Origin: Diplocloster agilis | GTDB taxonomy: Bacteria > Bacillota > Clostridia > Lachnospirales > Lachnospiraceae | Direction of reading: 5' to 3' | Length of the DNA: 64,000 nucleotides | NCBI RefSeq assembly: GCF_019042275.1 | Contig: NZ_JAHQCW010000014.1 | Location: forward strand, 1 to 64,000 | In this document: piece after piece, positions 53,681 to 63,190 of the stretch | How positions within the stretch are numbered: the first letter of the stretch is position 1 | Layout of the letters: each line of letters opens with the position of its first letter | The notes under the pieces: generated by a model | Told to the model about the DNA's origin: nothing | Database searches by the model: none | The model's input: the letters and a program-made list of their open reading frames with translations, nothing else | Translations under genes and position numbers: made by a program

Positions 53681-54463
53681 CTATTTCGTAATATCCACGA
53701 TGCTGGTGATTTCCTTGCGCAGCCGCAGGAACTCGGGATCCACATAGCTTCGGGGCCTGGGCAGATCGATCTTATATTCCGCCTTGATGGTCGCCGGGCA
53801 GTTGCTGAGCACCACGATCCGGTCCGCCAGATACAGGGCTTCTTCTATATTATTAGTGACAAAGATAACCGTCCGTTTTTCCTTCTGCCAGATCTTCTCG
53901 ATCTCTTCCTGCATCATATAGCGGGTCTGCGCGTCCAGCGCGCCGAAGGGTTCATCCATCAGCAGCACGTCGGGCTCGTTGCAGTAGGCCCTGGCGATTC
54001 CCACACGCTGCTTCATGCCCCCGGATAATTTTACCGGATAGGCTTTTTCAAATCCCTGCAGTCCCACCAGATCGATGTAATACTGTGCCTTCTTCTGCCG
54101 TTCTTCTTTTCCGACGCCCCGGATCTTCGGGCCGTATTCCACATTTCCCATGGTGGTCAGCCACGGAAACAGATTGATGGTCTGGTAGACGACCCCTCTG
54201 TCGGCGCCGGGCCCCGTGACCGGCTTGCCGTTGACCGTTATCTCGCCGGAAGTGGCCGGCAAAAGTCCGGAGATCAGATTGATCATTGTGGTTTTTCCGC
54301 ACTGGCCGGGCCCGAACAGAACCAGGAACTCATTCTTTTTCACCTGGAGATCGATATCGCCGATCACCACGTGCTCTTCTCCCGCCAGGTTTAAGAACTT
54401 CTTATGGACAGCCTTGCACTCGATGACCGGAGCTTCTATTTTCCTCTCACGTTCCACTGACAT
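53681..54463 (-). CDS. ABC transporter ATPase (SsuB/TauB type)
   Basis: A 260-residue ATPase with Walker A FGPGQCGKTTMI, canonical signature LSGGMKQRVGIARAY, Walker B LLMDEPFGALD and H-loop FVTNNIEE (Asn in place of the usual Thr-His step at the start of the loop). Sequence and gene context fit the nitrate/sulfonate/taurine importer group. Its start overlaps the end of the upstream permease gene by 28 nt. It is probably the catalytically competent partner of the second ATPase. Confidence 0.9.
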   Translation of the reverse strand: MSVERERKIEAPVIECKAVHKKFLNLAGEEHVVIGDIDLQVKKNEFLVLFGPGQCGKTTMINLISGLLPATSGEITVNGKPVTGPGADRGVVYQTINLFPWLTTMGNVEYGPKIRGVGKEERQKKAQYYIDLVGLQGFEKAYPVKLSGGMKQRVGIARAYCNEPDVLLMDEPFGALDAQTRYMMQEEIEKIWQKEKRTVIFVTNNIEEALYLADRIVVLSNCPATIKAEYKIDLPRPRSYVDPEFLRLRKEITSIVDITK

Positions 54464-55236
54464 AATTTGCCTTCCACTCCTCTCATAATGGTTGCTAACA
54501 GGAAGCCGACGATACCGATTGCCAGGATTCCCACAAAGATCTGAGAAATATTATTGATGTCCATTCCGCTGACAATCAGGAACCCCAGGCCCTTAGAAGA
54601 ACGGACCATTTCCGCCGCCACCACGGCCGCCCAGCTGGAGGAGATACCGATCTGCATCCCCGCGAAGATATAGGGGATCGTAGCCGGAATAACCACGGTG
54701 CGGAACACCTGGGCTTCATTGGCTCCCAGCATCTTCGCGCAGCCGACCAGCTCCTGATTGATGGATTTGGTTCCCATGAATACATTAATCGTAATGTTAT
54801 TAAAGGCGGACAGAAAAATGATAAAATATGCCATTGTCTCGCCCAGGCCAAACCACAGAATCGCCAGGGAAATCCAGGCAATGGGAGGGATCGGACGGAT
54901 CATTTCATAGAACGGACGGAAAATGGCTTCCGCCAATCTGTATCTCCCCATCAAAAGCCCCAGGCTGATACCCAGGACACAGGCCACGGAATATCCCACC
55001 AGCACCCGGCTCAGGCTCCAGAACGTATGTCCGAATATGGTATATCCGGCCGTCTTCTGGGTGAATGCCTCGAAGAAGCTTTTCAAAATGACGATAGGTC
55101 CTGGCATGATCTCTCCCAGCCTGGTTCCGTTGGTCCCGAAATGCCAGATCAGGAGGAATCCCAGAATCGCTATGATTCCGCAGATCAGCCGCCAAAAATC
55201 ATCTCTGTCCTTAAACAGTTTTTTCGTCATTACCAT
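54436..55236 (-). CDS. ABC transporter permease (SsuC/TauC type)
   Basis: A 266-residue membrane protein with six helices and the EAA-like loop KMLGANEAQVFRTVVIPATIPY near residue 170. It fits the SsuC/TauC-type permeases of sulfonate and related importers. It overlaps the neighbouring permease gene upstream by seven bases. The pair is expected to form a heterodimeric channel. Confidence 0.9.
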   Translation of the reverse strand: MVMTKKLFKDRDDFWRLICGIIAILGFLLIWHFGTNGTRLGEIMPGPIVILKSFFEAFTQKTAGYTIFGHTFWSLSRVLVGYSVACVLGISLGLLMGRYRLAEAIFRPFYEMIRPIPPIAWISLAILWFGLGETMAYFIIFLSAFNNITINVFMGTKSINQELVGCAKMLGANEAQVFRTVVIPATIPYIFAGMQIGISSSWAAVVAAEMVRSSKGLGFLIVSGMDINNISQIFVGILAIGIVGFLLATIMRGVEGKLCQWNVRGK

Positions 55237-55994
55237 CTGCCTCCCCTCAATACCAGTTTTTCCAGCAGGTTCAGCAGGACGCCCAAGAGCGCTCCCACAA
55301 TACCGATCATCGCCATACCGGCTATGATGATGTCAACCCGCATAAGCCCCCGGCTCTGCTGGATCATAAAGCCCAAACCTTTCGTGGATGCCAGAAGCTC
55401 CGCCGCGATCAATGCGCCCCAGGAGGTTCCAAGCGCCGCTTTCATGCCGGTCATAATCATGGGAAGGGCGGTGGGAATCGCGATCTTGAACAGCTGGGTC
55501 GTATTGCTGGCCCCGTAGATCTGTCCGACCCACAGATGGACGCTCTCCGTCTGCTTGATTCCGGAATAGGAGTTGATGACACAGGCGGTAAAGGATGAGA
55601 TAAAGATAACCATAGATTTTGACAACAATCCAATGCCAAACAGAATGATCATCAGCGGAATCCAGGCGATCCCCGGAACCGGACGGATCAGATCAAACAG
55701 AGGTCTTGCGAACCAGTCGAATTTCTTATACCAGGCCATACAGATTCCAAGCGGGATGCCGATCAGCAGGCCGATCAGATAACCCGACAGCGCCACCTTA
55801 AGGGAAGCCCCCAGATGCACCAGCATCGTGGCTCCATCCGGGTTTTTATCCGTAAATTTCAGGAAGAAAGCCTTCACTACCGCCACCGGTGTGGGAAGCA
55901 TCCCGCCCGGATTCATCGCCGCGCAGATCTGCCAGATAATCAGGAAAATGGCCACGGCTGCAATAGAGATCAGCGTATATTTTTTCTCTTTCAT
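55230..55994 (-). CDS. ABC transporter permease (SsuC/TauC type)
   Basis: A 254-residue permease with six helices and the EAA-like loop QIYGASNTTQLFKIAIPTALPMI near residue 165, related to but distinct from its downstream partner. GGAGGAA lies directly upstream of the start. It follows the binding-protein gene by 77 nt. Confidence 0.9.
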   Translation of the reverse strand: MKEKKYTLISIAAVAIFLIIWQICAAMNPGGMLPTPVAVVKAFFLKFTDKNPDGATMLVHLGASLKVALSGYLIGLLIGIPLGICMAWYKKFDWFARPLFDLIRPVPGIAWIPLMIILFGIGLLSKSMVIFISSFTACVINSYSGIKQTESVHLWVGQIYGASNTTQLFKIAIPTALPMIMTGMKAALGTSWGALIAAELLASTKGLGFMIQQSRGLMRVDIIIAGMAMIGIVGALLGVLLNLLEKLVLRGGRW

Positions 55995-56071
55995 GGAGTT
56001 CCTCCTTCTTTTGAGGGAGCTGCCGCCTCAGTCTTTCACCGACCGAAGCGCAGCCCCGCAAAAGTATGTCA

Positions 56072-57130
56072 TTATTTTGTTTCCGGTTTAATGTCGATGC
56101 CCAGCGCTTTGTTCAAATAACTGGGGTCCAGTGAGGAGTACAGGTTCGGAATCTGATCTTCCGTAATTTTTCCATTTTCCACATAGAATTCACCCTGGTC
56201 GGTGAAACATTTTCCGAAGGAGTAAGTGCCGTCTGTAAAGTCATCTTTACCCATGTATTTTCTTACGGCGATCTCATCCGCCATATCCTGCTCCGAGTAT
56301 TCTCTTCCGTTATCTTTGAAGAACTTCATGGAATATTCGCTGCGAAGAGCGTCGTCCTTTAATTCCTCGTCGGCTCTGATTACGCATTTTACAAACTTCT
56401 CAATATCTTCCGGGCGCTCCTTGATTACTTCCGATCTGCCGAACAGGGCGTCGATGATGCTGAATCCGGTAGCTTCTTCAAAAGTCGTGATCTGTACCAT
56501 GCCTTCGTTCTGAGCATTGAAGGAATAAGGCGGATAAGCGGCCAGCGCGTCTCCCTCACCGGCCACAAAAGCCTGGAAAGCGGGACCTGCATCCATATGT
56601 ACCATGGTGTAATCGTCACTGGTCAATCCGAATTTGTCCATATATTTGGATACGTTTAACTGTGCCGAGGTCCCGAGCTGACCCAGAACCGTTTTGCCCT
56701 TCAGCACTTCCGCGGAACCATATACATCGGGAGTATCCGAAAGTTCTCCCTGGACACTTAAGATATCGGAATCGGGTCTTACATAGATTCCCATTCCGCC
56801 GGAGGTACATAACTCAGCCAGCAGCGTACAGTTACCGGATGCAAGCGAGAAGATCGTGGCGGCGCCGGAAGCGGCCAGGTCGATCTGTTTTGCGGCGATG
56901 GCTTCATTGATCGGAGCGCCGGTCTGGAAAATCGAAAGTTCCACTTTCAGGCCTTCCTCCTCAAAATAGCCTTTGTCATACGCGTACTGCACCGGAACGC
57001 CTACGGATGCCGGCATAATTCCCACTTTCAAAGGTTCTCCCTCTTTTTTACCTCCGCATCCCGCCAAAGAGGCAGCTGCCAATACGGTTATAAGTCCCGC
57101 GCAAATAATTTTTTTCATTCTTCCTTTCAT
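56072..57130 (-). CDS. ABC transporter substrate-binding lipoprotein (NMT1/SsuA type)
   Basis: A 352-residue lipoprotein: signal peptide ending in SLAGC, then a NMT1/SsuA-like binding fold beginning PLKVGIMPASVGVPVQYAYDKGYFEEEGLKVEL, with the family block AIAAKQIDLAASGAATIF. Such proteins bind small anionic or aromatic compounds, including sulfonates, taurine and pyrimidine precursors. It heads the operon binding protein-permease-permease-ATPase-ATPase-sulfatase-exporter. A sulfate ester or sulfonate ligand is inferred from that context. Confidence 0.9.
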   Translation of the reverse strand: MKGRMKKIICAGLITVLAAASLAGCGGKKEGEPLKVGIMPASVGVPVQYAYDKGYFEEEGLKVELSIFQTGAPINEAIAAKQIDLAASGAATIFSLASGNCTLLAELCTSGGMGIYVRPDSDILSVQGELSDTPDVYGSAEVLKGKTVLGQLGTSAQLNVSKYMDKFGLTSDDYTMVHMDAGPAFQAFVAGEGDALAAYPPYSFNAQNEGMVQITTFEEATGFSIIDALFGRSEVIKERPEDIEKFVKCVIRADEELKDDALRSEYSMKFFKDNGREYSEQDMADEIAVRKYMGKDDFTDGTYSFGKCFTDQGEFYVENGKITEDQIPNLYSSLDPSYLNKALGIDIKPETK

Positions 57131-57451
57131 TTGTCTCTCTCCTTTTTTGTGTACGTTAACAGTTCTATTTCATTATAAGCAAGCGTGCGAAATATGTCAA
57201 TTTTTATTTGATTTCACCGACATTTTTGTGATTATTAAACTATTTATTAGTTATAATTTTGTGCATTTATCACATATTTTGTATATTTTTATTTCTTTGA
57301 CTTTGTTTTTGCAATCCCATTTCCGTTACCGTACACAGTATTTTGTAATTCTCTCCTCTTATTCAGCTATCAGATAATACGAATCGCATACAGCTGTGGT
57401 ATTTATTCCATAAGAGCGCCTCCTATCGTGCTCAGAGTTGTGAGAAACAGC

Positions 57452-57518
57452 AGCGCCCGGCAAAGCCCCGCCGACTATTTTTCGTGCATCGCCCATAAAC
57501 GTTATAAATCCGGGCGCT
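57452..57518. repeat. Inverted repeat AGCGCCCGG ... CCGGGCGCT
   Basis: A 9-bp perfect inverted repeat with a 49-nt spacer in the 473-bp gap between the binding-protein gene and lacI-type gene. The same gap also shows a TTATTCCATA segment at about 57408 and AAACAGCAGCGCC, both of which recur near 18180-18220. The AT-rich part 57150-57330 probably holds the promoter of the sulfur operon. No gene is seen. Confidence 0.5.
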
Positions 57519-57533
57519 ATGTGTTCTCCGCCA

Positions 57534-57589
57534 TAAAAAAACTGTTATAACGGAACAGCCTGTTTCCTTAGGCCATTCTATTATAACAG
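57534..57589 (-). terminator. Terminator downstream of the LacI-type regulator
   Basis: CTGTTATAA and TTATAACAG are paired across about 30 nt and followed on the minus strand by TTTTTTT, just after the regulator stop codon. Confidence 0.7.
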
Positions 57590-57603
57590 CAAACCCAGAT
57601 CCG

Positions 57604-58632
57604 TTATCCTGGCATATTTTCCCTGATCACAATCTCCGACTCGATCGTATGGGTAAATTCCGTCAGTTCGCCGGTCAGAAGATAACTAAAGATCATCTTT
57701 ATCGTCTCATACCCCTGCTCATACGGTTTCTGATTGATCGTCGCGTAGATGTACCCCTCTTCCAGGCCTTCCCTTGTAAAATTCTGAAGATCAATACAGA
57801 TAATTTTAATTTTATACAGCAGATCCAGTTCCTTTAAAGCCACGATTCCTCCGTTGCTCAGAGAAGTGGCATACCAAAGAGAAGTGATCTCCTGATGTTC
57901 CTGAAAAAATTGTTTTACTGTTTTATAGATCTCTATATCATTCGACGGTATTTCACAGACTCCCGCCATCGTAATCTGCGGATACCATTTTTCAAGGGTA
58001 TCCTGTAGGCCTTCAATCCTTTGCACATGCCCCAGCATTTTCATTCCCGGAGTAACAATCGCCAGTTTCTCCTCGCCTCTGGCTATCATATTGAAAAGCC
58101 CGGCCGTAATCCCTCCGGTCCGATAAGCATCGATGCCGATAAAGTAGTGCGGATTCCTGGTCTTAATATCGTTGATAAAACAAAATACAGGGAATTTCTG
58201 ATCGATCAGCTCATCGATCCGGTCGATCACCGGCTGCTCGTTAATCGGGGTGATCGCCAGGGCCGAAACCCCTTCCTCCAGCAGCCGGTCAATCAGAGCC
58301 AGCTGATCATCCACGTCAAAATTCCTGCTGTAATAGCTGATTACCGTAATCCCATAATCCACCAGCTCTTCGGTAGCCGCCTGGACCCCCAGTTTCACCT
58401 GCTCTATAAAGAAATTATTCTTTACATGAAATACAACCCCTATTTTAGGAGCTTTCTTTCTAAGAGCCAGCGACTTCGCCATCAGGTTTGGTTTATAATT
58501 CAGTTCCTTCGCAATCTGCCGGACTCTGGCCTCAATATCCTTCGACACGTTTCCGCGGTTATTCAACACACGGTCCACCGTCCCCTTAGACACCCCGGCC
58601 AGCTCCGCAATCTGATTGATGGTTACCGGCAC
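57604..58632 (-). CDS. LacI-family transcriptional regulator
   Basis: A 342-residue regulator with an N-terminal LacI helix-turn-helix and hinge (TINQIAELAGVSKGTVDRVLNNRGNVS, then LNYKPNLMAKSLALRK) and a periplasmic-binding-protein-like effector domain (APKIGVVFHVKNNFFIEQVKLG, LAITPINEQPVIDRIDEL) of the sugar-binding type 2 group. It lies 120 nt downstream of the family 3 glycosidase gene on the same strand, so it may respond to a sugar and control that gene; the sulfur operon downstream is separated from it by a terminator. Confidence 0.92.
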   Translation of the reverse strand: MPVTINQIAELAGVSKGTVDRVLNNRGNVSKDIEARVRQIAKELNYKPNLMAKSLALRKKAPKIGVVFHVKNNFFIEQVKLGVQAATEELVDYGITVISYYSRNFDVDDQLALIDRLLEEGVSALAITPINEQPVIDRIDELIDQKFPVFCFINDIKTRNPHYFIGIDAYRTGGITAGLFNMIARGEEKLAIVTPGMKMLGHVQRIEGLQDTLEKWYPQITMAGVCEIPSNDIEIYKTVKQFFQEHQEITSLWYATSLSNGGIVALKELDLLYKIKIICIDLQNFTREGLEEGYIYATINQKPYEQGYETIKMIFSYLLTGELTEFTHTIESEIVIRENMPG

Positions 58633-58752
58633 ATCAACACCTCATCCCTTAAACTTTCGATTTTAACACCCTTCCGCTCATATTTTTCAATTATATTGAG
58701 TTTCCCAAACTCTGTCAAGTGAAAATAAAGCTCCATCGAAAGCAGGCCCCGG

Positions 58753-60099
58753 TTACCATTCCAACTCCACCTGCATCACGCCGCTCCCCGACAGCTCGCA
58801 GCTTCTTTTATCCGGCTGGTGGAAGCCGGCATAGAACCGGAAGCGTTTCCCGTCCCGGAATCTTCTTCCCTCATCGTCCACCACGGTGAACTCCCTTTCC
58901 TCCACACAGAAGTCCAGTTCCGCTTCCTGCCCCGGCTCTGTACATATCCGTTTAAAACCGCACAGATGATAATTTTCGTCTGCATATGCGGAATCCAGAT
59001 TCCGGATATATATCTGGAGCACTTCATCCGTCTTGACTTTCCCGGTATTTTTTATTTTTACCTTCAAACGGGCCTCTGCATCCTGTTTTTCAGGCGTTAT
59101 ACCCAACACTTCCACCTTTCCATAGGTCAGTCCATACCCGAACGGATACAACGCTTGTGTCTTCATATACCGGTAAGTCCGGTTTTTCATGGAATAGTCC
59201 TCATAAGGCGGCAATTCATCCAGATCCTTATAAAATGTAACCGGAAGCTTTCCGGATGGGGAACAGCGGCCGAACAATATATCCGCAGCGCTCTTTCCTC
59301 CCCTGGCCCCGGGATACCACAATTGCAGAACCGCGGCGCAATGTTCCTGGGCAAAGCTTAGATCCAGCGCGCTCCCGGATGACACACACAGGATTACCGG
59401 CTTTCCGGCGCCCACCACTTCTTCCAAAAGTTCCCTTTGCACCAGTGGGAGCTGAAGATCCTGCTTGTCGCCGGACCCGTATTCATTCCCCGTGTCTCCC
59501 TCTTCCCCTTCCAGGAATTCGTTCAGGCCCAGATTCATGATTACCACGTCGCTTTGTTTTGCCACTATCCTGGCTTCCGATAACCGGTCCTGCCTCCAGG
59601 CCAGATGTTCACACCGGTCCTTCACGATATGGCATCCAACCGAATACAAGGCCCTGGTCTCCTCCCCCGCCTCGTTTAAAATACCTCGCAGCAATGTTAT
59701 ATACTCCGTAGCGGTTCCGTGATAATTTCCAATCAAAGCGGTTCTGCTGTCCGCGTTTGGCCCGATAACTCCGATTGTTTTAAGCCTCGATTTATCCAGC
59801 GGGAGAATCCCGTTATTTTTTAGAAGCACGATTCCCTTCCTTGCCATTTCCTCGGATGTATGTAAATGCTCCCGGCATTCTACTTTATCATACGGGATAT
59901 TATCATATTCGTTATCCGTGCTGTGCATGCCCAGCAGAATCCTGGTTGTCATCAGCCGTTCCGCGGAACGGCTGATCTCCTCTTCCGTCACAAGCCCTTT
60001 TTGATAAGCCTGCAGAATCCGAAGATAAGTGTTTCCGCAGTTTAAATCACAGCCCGTTTTTAAGGCCATAGCTGCCGACTCCTCCGGCGTGCTCGTCAC
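58753..60099 (-). pseudogene. C-terminal fragment of a family 3 glycoside hydrolase (frameshifted)
   Basis: This frame encodes the C-terminal two thirds of a GH3 enzyme: end of the first domain, then the second alpha/beta domain (ARKGIVLLKNNGILPLDKS, IGVIGPNADSRTALIGNYHG, LPVTFYKDLDELPPYEDYSM, RTYRYMKTQALYPFGYGLTY) and a C-terminal fibronectin III-like domain. The upstream part of this frame continues without a stop into SDCWAIRDFHQHHKV, the nucleophile region. It can only be translated alone from a GTG at 60099, which would miss the catalytic Asp. See the N-terminal fragment for the break. The intact form resembles GH3 beta-xylosidase/beta-glucosidases. Confidence 0.85.
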
Positions 60100-60851
60100 C
60101 TTGTGGTGCTGGTGAAAATCACGGATTGCCCAGCAGTCGGAGACAAAGTGTCCCAGAAACCCCCATTTTTTCTTAGGGTCTCCTGGATTAAAGTTTTGCT
60201 CGCGCAGCAGGGTTCGCCGTTTGTCCGGTTATAAGCTCCCATCACGGCCTCCACGTGCGCTTCCTTTACCAACGCTTCGAAGGCCGGCAGATAGGTTTCC
60301 TCCATATCTTTCGCCGTCGCCCTTGCGTCAAACTCATGCCTCTGGGCCTCCGGCCCGGAATGCACGGCAAAATGTTTGGCGCAGGCTGCGGTTTTCAGAT
60401 ATTTGCCGTTCCCCTGCAGCCCCTTGACAAAGGCAACGCCCAGCTTCTTCGTCAGGTACGGATCCTCACCATAAGTCTCCTGTCCCCGTCCCCACCTTGG
60501 ATCCCGGAACATGTTAATATTAGGGCTCCATAGGGTCAGTCCTTTGTAGATGTCCCGGTCCCCTTCTTGTGAATAGGCATTGAATTTGGCTCTGCACTCC
60601 GTAGCGATCTGATCCGCCACCTGCCGCAGCAGTTCTTCATCAAACACGGCCGCCATCCCGATCGCCTGCGGATAGATGGTGGCGCATCCCGCCCTGGCCA
60701 CCCCATGAAGCCCTTCATTCCACCAGTTATACGCCGGTATGTTCAGCCGCTTTAACGGCGGCGCGTCATACTTTAACTGGGCGGCTTTTTCTTCCACCGT
60801 CATCAATTCTGTCAATTCTTTTGCACGTCTTCTGGCTTCTTCTCTTTCCAT
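60096..60851 (-). pseudogene. N-terminal fragment of a family 3 glycoside hydrolase (frameshifted)
   Basis: The start MEREEARRRAKELTELM at 60851 has AAGGAG upstream. The fragment holds the first GH3 barrel segments: LNIPAYNWWNEGLHGVARAG, ATIYPQAIGMAAVFDEELL, NINMFRDPRWGRGQETYGED, KHFAVHSGPEAQRHEFDA. Near 60173 the frame breaks in a run of six A (minus strand, AGAAAAAATGGGGG); one extra base would continue into GHFVSDCWAI, which carries the expected catalytic nucleophile Asp. The remaining residues of this frame (WDTLSPTAGQSVIF) are out of frame and end at 60096. Either a real mutation, a phase-variable homopolymer, or a sequencing error would explain it. Confidence 0.85.
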
Positions 60852-61149
60852 CTGCATACTCCTTTTCTTTTCATAACGCATATTATTTTTCCGCATCTTG
60901 ACTTTGCCTTTTCTGTACAGCGGTAACGCATCCACGCCGATGATGGCAGCCAGCGTAATAATGGTTTTGGCCTTTGCGGTTTTGATTTATGAAGTTTTGA
61001 TTTATGAGGTTTTTATCTATAAGGTTTGGGTTTGTATAGATTGGGGTTACAAGGTTAAATTATTAGAATTTAATATCAATATAAGACAACAGACTGACTA
61101 TTTCATCTTAGAAATTGCTATTTACTTATCAAATATTGCTAAGTATTAT

Positions 61150-61192
61150 CCTTAACAGTATCCCATTAATACATGCCCTTTGGGCGGAATTT
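61150..61192 (+). repeat. 75-bp intergenic repeat, 5' half
   Basis: CTTAACAGTATCCCATTAAT followed by ACATGCCCTTTGGGCGGA matches the first 43 bp of the repeat at 40188 and 62181; the second half is missing. It lies in the 435-bp gap between the glycosidase and the MBL gene. The rest of that gap is AT-rich and has a short 15-bp tandem (TTTTGATTTATGAAG-like) at about 60976-61025; no gene is seen. Confidence 0.7.
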
Positions 61193-61286
61193 GACTTTAA
61201 TGAGGCTTGGCTTTAGAATGTAAATATTGATACCTGTGGCGGAAAAGATGTGCCTGATAAATTCTAATTTGAAGGAGGAGTAGACA

Positions 61287-62048
61287 ATGGAGAACTGGTT
61301 TACAATAGATAAAACAGACGGAAATACTTACATTATTAGCGAATATCGGCATTGGGAAGAAACGCACTGTTATTTGCTAAACGGAAGTGAGCGGAGCCTG
61401 CTTATAGACACAGGACTTGGTATTTCAAATATATATGATGAAGTGATAAAGCTTACGGATAAACCCATCACGGCGGTTGCAACACACATTCATTGGGACC
61501 ATATTGGAGGACACAAATATTTTCCGGATTTTTATGCACATGAAAAGGAATTAAATTGGCTGAATGGAGAGTTTCCTTTATCCTTGAAAACAATTAGAGA
61601 AATGGTTGTTGACCGCTGCGATTTACCTAATGGTTTTGATGTAGACGATTATGAGTTTTTTCAGGGCATGCCGACAAAAGTATTAGCTGACCAGGATGTA
61701 ATCGACATTGGCGGACGCCAAATAGAGGCGCTGCATACACCTGGACATGCACCTGGACACTTATGCTTTTGGGAAAAAGATAAAGGATATTTATTCACTG
61801 GCGATTTGGTTTATAAAGATATCCTATTTGCCTATTATCCATCTACTGACCCGGAAGCATACCTTATTTCACTGAAAAAGATTTCAGCTTTGCCTGTCAA
61901 AAAAGTATTTCCGGCACATCATTCATTGGATATACAGCCGGAAATTTTAATTCGTATGCGAGATGCGTTAGAACGGCTGAAAGCTGACGGAAAACTGCAT
62001 CATGGCAGTGGTACTTTTAACTATGGAGACTGGGGAATATGGCTATAA
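61287..62048 (+). CDS. MBL-fold metallo-hydrolase
   Basis: A 253-residue metallo-beta-lactamase-fold hydrolase with the metal motif THIHWDHIGGH near residue 70, the second His in LHTPGHAPGHLCFWE near 155, the Asp in LFTGDLVYKD and the last His in FPAHHSLD. GGAGGAG precedes the ATG. The sequence is more AT-rich than neighbouring genes and it is bracketed by partial copies of a 75-bp repeat, which suggests separate acquisition. The substrate cannot be predicted; glyoxalase II-like, lactonase-like and other hydrolases share this fold. Confidence 0.88.
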   Translation: MENWFTIDKTDGNTYIISEYRHWEETHCYLLNGSERSLLIDTGLGISNIYDEVIKLTDKPITAVATHIHWDHIGGHKYFPDFYAHEKELNWLNGEFPLSLKTIREMVVDRCDLPNGFDVDDYEFFQGMPTKVLADQDVIDIGGRQIEALHTPGHAPGHLCFWEKDKGYLFTGDLVYKDILFAYYPSTDPEAYLISLKKISALPVKKVFPAHHSLDIQPEILIRMRDALERLKADGKLHHGSGTFNYGDWGIWL

Positions 62049-62149
62049 AAATCCCCGGTCTGTCGGGTTTATTATAGTACGCCTCATTGGCATAAGGGGG
62101 AGCCAGTTCGTGTCCGGATGGGGGGACCCCTGCGGCTTTTACGGGAACT

Positions 62150-62254
62150 GATTCGCAGCATCCGCTGCTCAATAAGGTATACTTAACAGCATCCCATTAA
62201 TACATGCCCTTCAGGCGGATTCGCAGCATCCGCTGCTCAATAAAGTATACTTTT
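62150..62254 (+). repeat. 75-bp intergenic repeat, one and a half tandem copies
   Basis: A 3' half (62150-62183, GATTCGCAGCATCCGCTGCT onward) runs directly into a complete copy at 62181-62254, so the unit is arranged head to tail with a period near 71 bp. It contains GCGGAT-TCGCAGC-ATCCGC hairpins. Confidence 0.8.
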
Positions 62255-62321
62255 TACGGCAGAAATACTATAATACCTTTAAAACCCTTTGTTTATGATA
62301 AATACCGCCGTGGAGGTATAT

Positions 62322-63179
62322 ATGATTGAAAATATTAATGGAAAACATGAGACGGTTCACTTCAAAGAACACAATGCAATTAAAATGTATCTGAACGACG
62401 AATTCGAAGATTATCCGGAGCATTGGCATACACCGGTTGAAATAATATTTCCAATCGAAAATCATTATATGGTCAGCTGCGGCAACGTGGATTACCATTT
62501 AAAAGAAGAGGATATACTGCTCATCACACCCGGCACGCTCCACCGAATCTCTGCTCCGAAAAGCGGAATGAGAATTATTTTTCAGGTTGATTTGTCTTTT
62601 CTAAATAGGTTTCAGGATATTGATTCGGCTATATCTATGTTAGCACCGGCAAAAATCATTACCCCCGGGACAATGCCCTCCATCTATGAAGACGCGAAAA
62701 AGCTTATTCTGGAAATTCAAAGAGAGTGTCTGGAAGCCGCCCCCTTATGTGATGCGCTTGCCTTTGCAAAAATCGCTGAATTCTTCGTATTGCTTGGGCG
62801 GGAATGTCTGTGTAACAACCTGCTGTTTGATGTCGCACCAACCAAGCACCAGGAGTATACAGAAAAATTTTTGAACATATGTGATTATATCAGCGCCCAC
62901 TGTGCGGAGGATCTGACTCTGGACGATATAGCCGGCAGGGCGGGCTTCAGTAAATATCATTTTTCCCGGCTCTTTAAGCAGTTTACCGGTGAAACCTTTT
63001 ATAAATTTTTGAATACGAAACGAATCGCTTATGCACAGAATCTTTTGATCGATCCCGGTCTTTCGATCACAGAGATCGCGTACCTGTCAGGCTTTAACAG
63101 CATTTCCTCTTTTGTCCGGATGTTTAAAGCTCTGACCGCTTATACTCCCACCGCTTACCGCCAGCTTTATCATTCCTGA
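62322..63179 (+). CDS. AraC-family regulator with N-terminal cupin-like sensor
   Basis: A protein of about 285 residues: an N-terminal AraC-type cupin domain (EDYPEHWHTPVEIIFPIENHY, LKEEDILLITPGTLHRI) and a C-terminal double helix-turn-helix (DDIAGRAGFSKYHFSRLFKQFTGETF and EIAYLSGFNSISSFVRMFKAL-TPTAYR). The start MIENINGKHETV at 62322 has GGAGG six nucleotides upstream; an in-frame TTG 33 nt earlier lacks one. The targets are unknown; the MBL gene lies upstream on the same strand. Confidence 0.92.
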   Translation: MIENINGKHETVHFKEHNAIKMYLNDEFEDYPEHWHTPVEIIFPIENHYMVSCGNVDYHLKEEDILLITPGTLHRISAPKSGMRIIFQVDLSFLNRFQDIDSAISMLAPAKIITPGTMPSIYEDAKKLILEIQRECLEAAPLCDALAFAKIAEFFVLLGRECLCNNLLFDVAPTKHQEYTEKFLNICDYISAHCAEDLTLDDIAGRAGFSKYHFSRLFKQFTGETFYKFLNTKRIAYAQNLLIDPGLSITEIAYLSGFNSISSFVRMFKALTAYTPTAYRQLYHS

Positions 63180-63190
63180 TTGTTCAAAAA

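Noticed and set aside
56973-57377. Plus-strand open frame of 134 codons over the start of the binding-protein gene
   Set aside because: Overlaps a signal peptide and the AT-rich promoter region; hydrophobic composition comes from AT-rich DNA.
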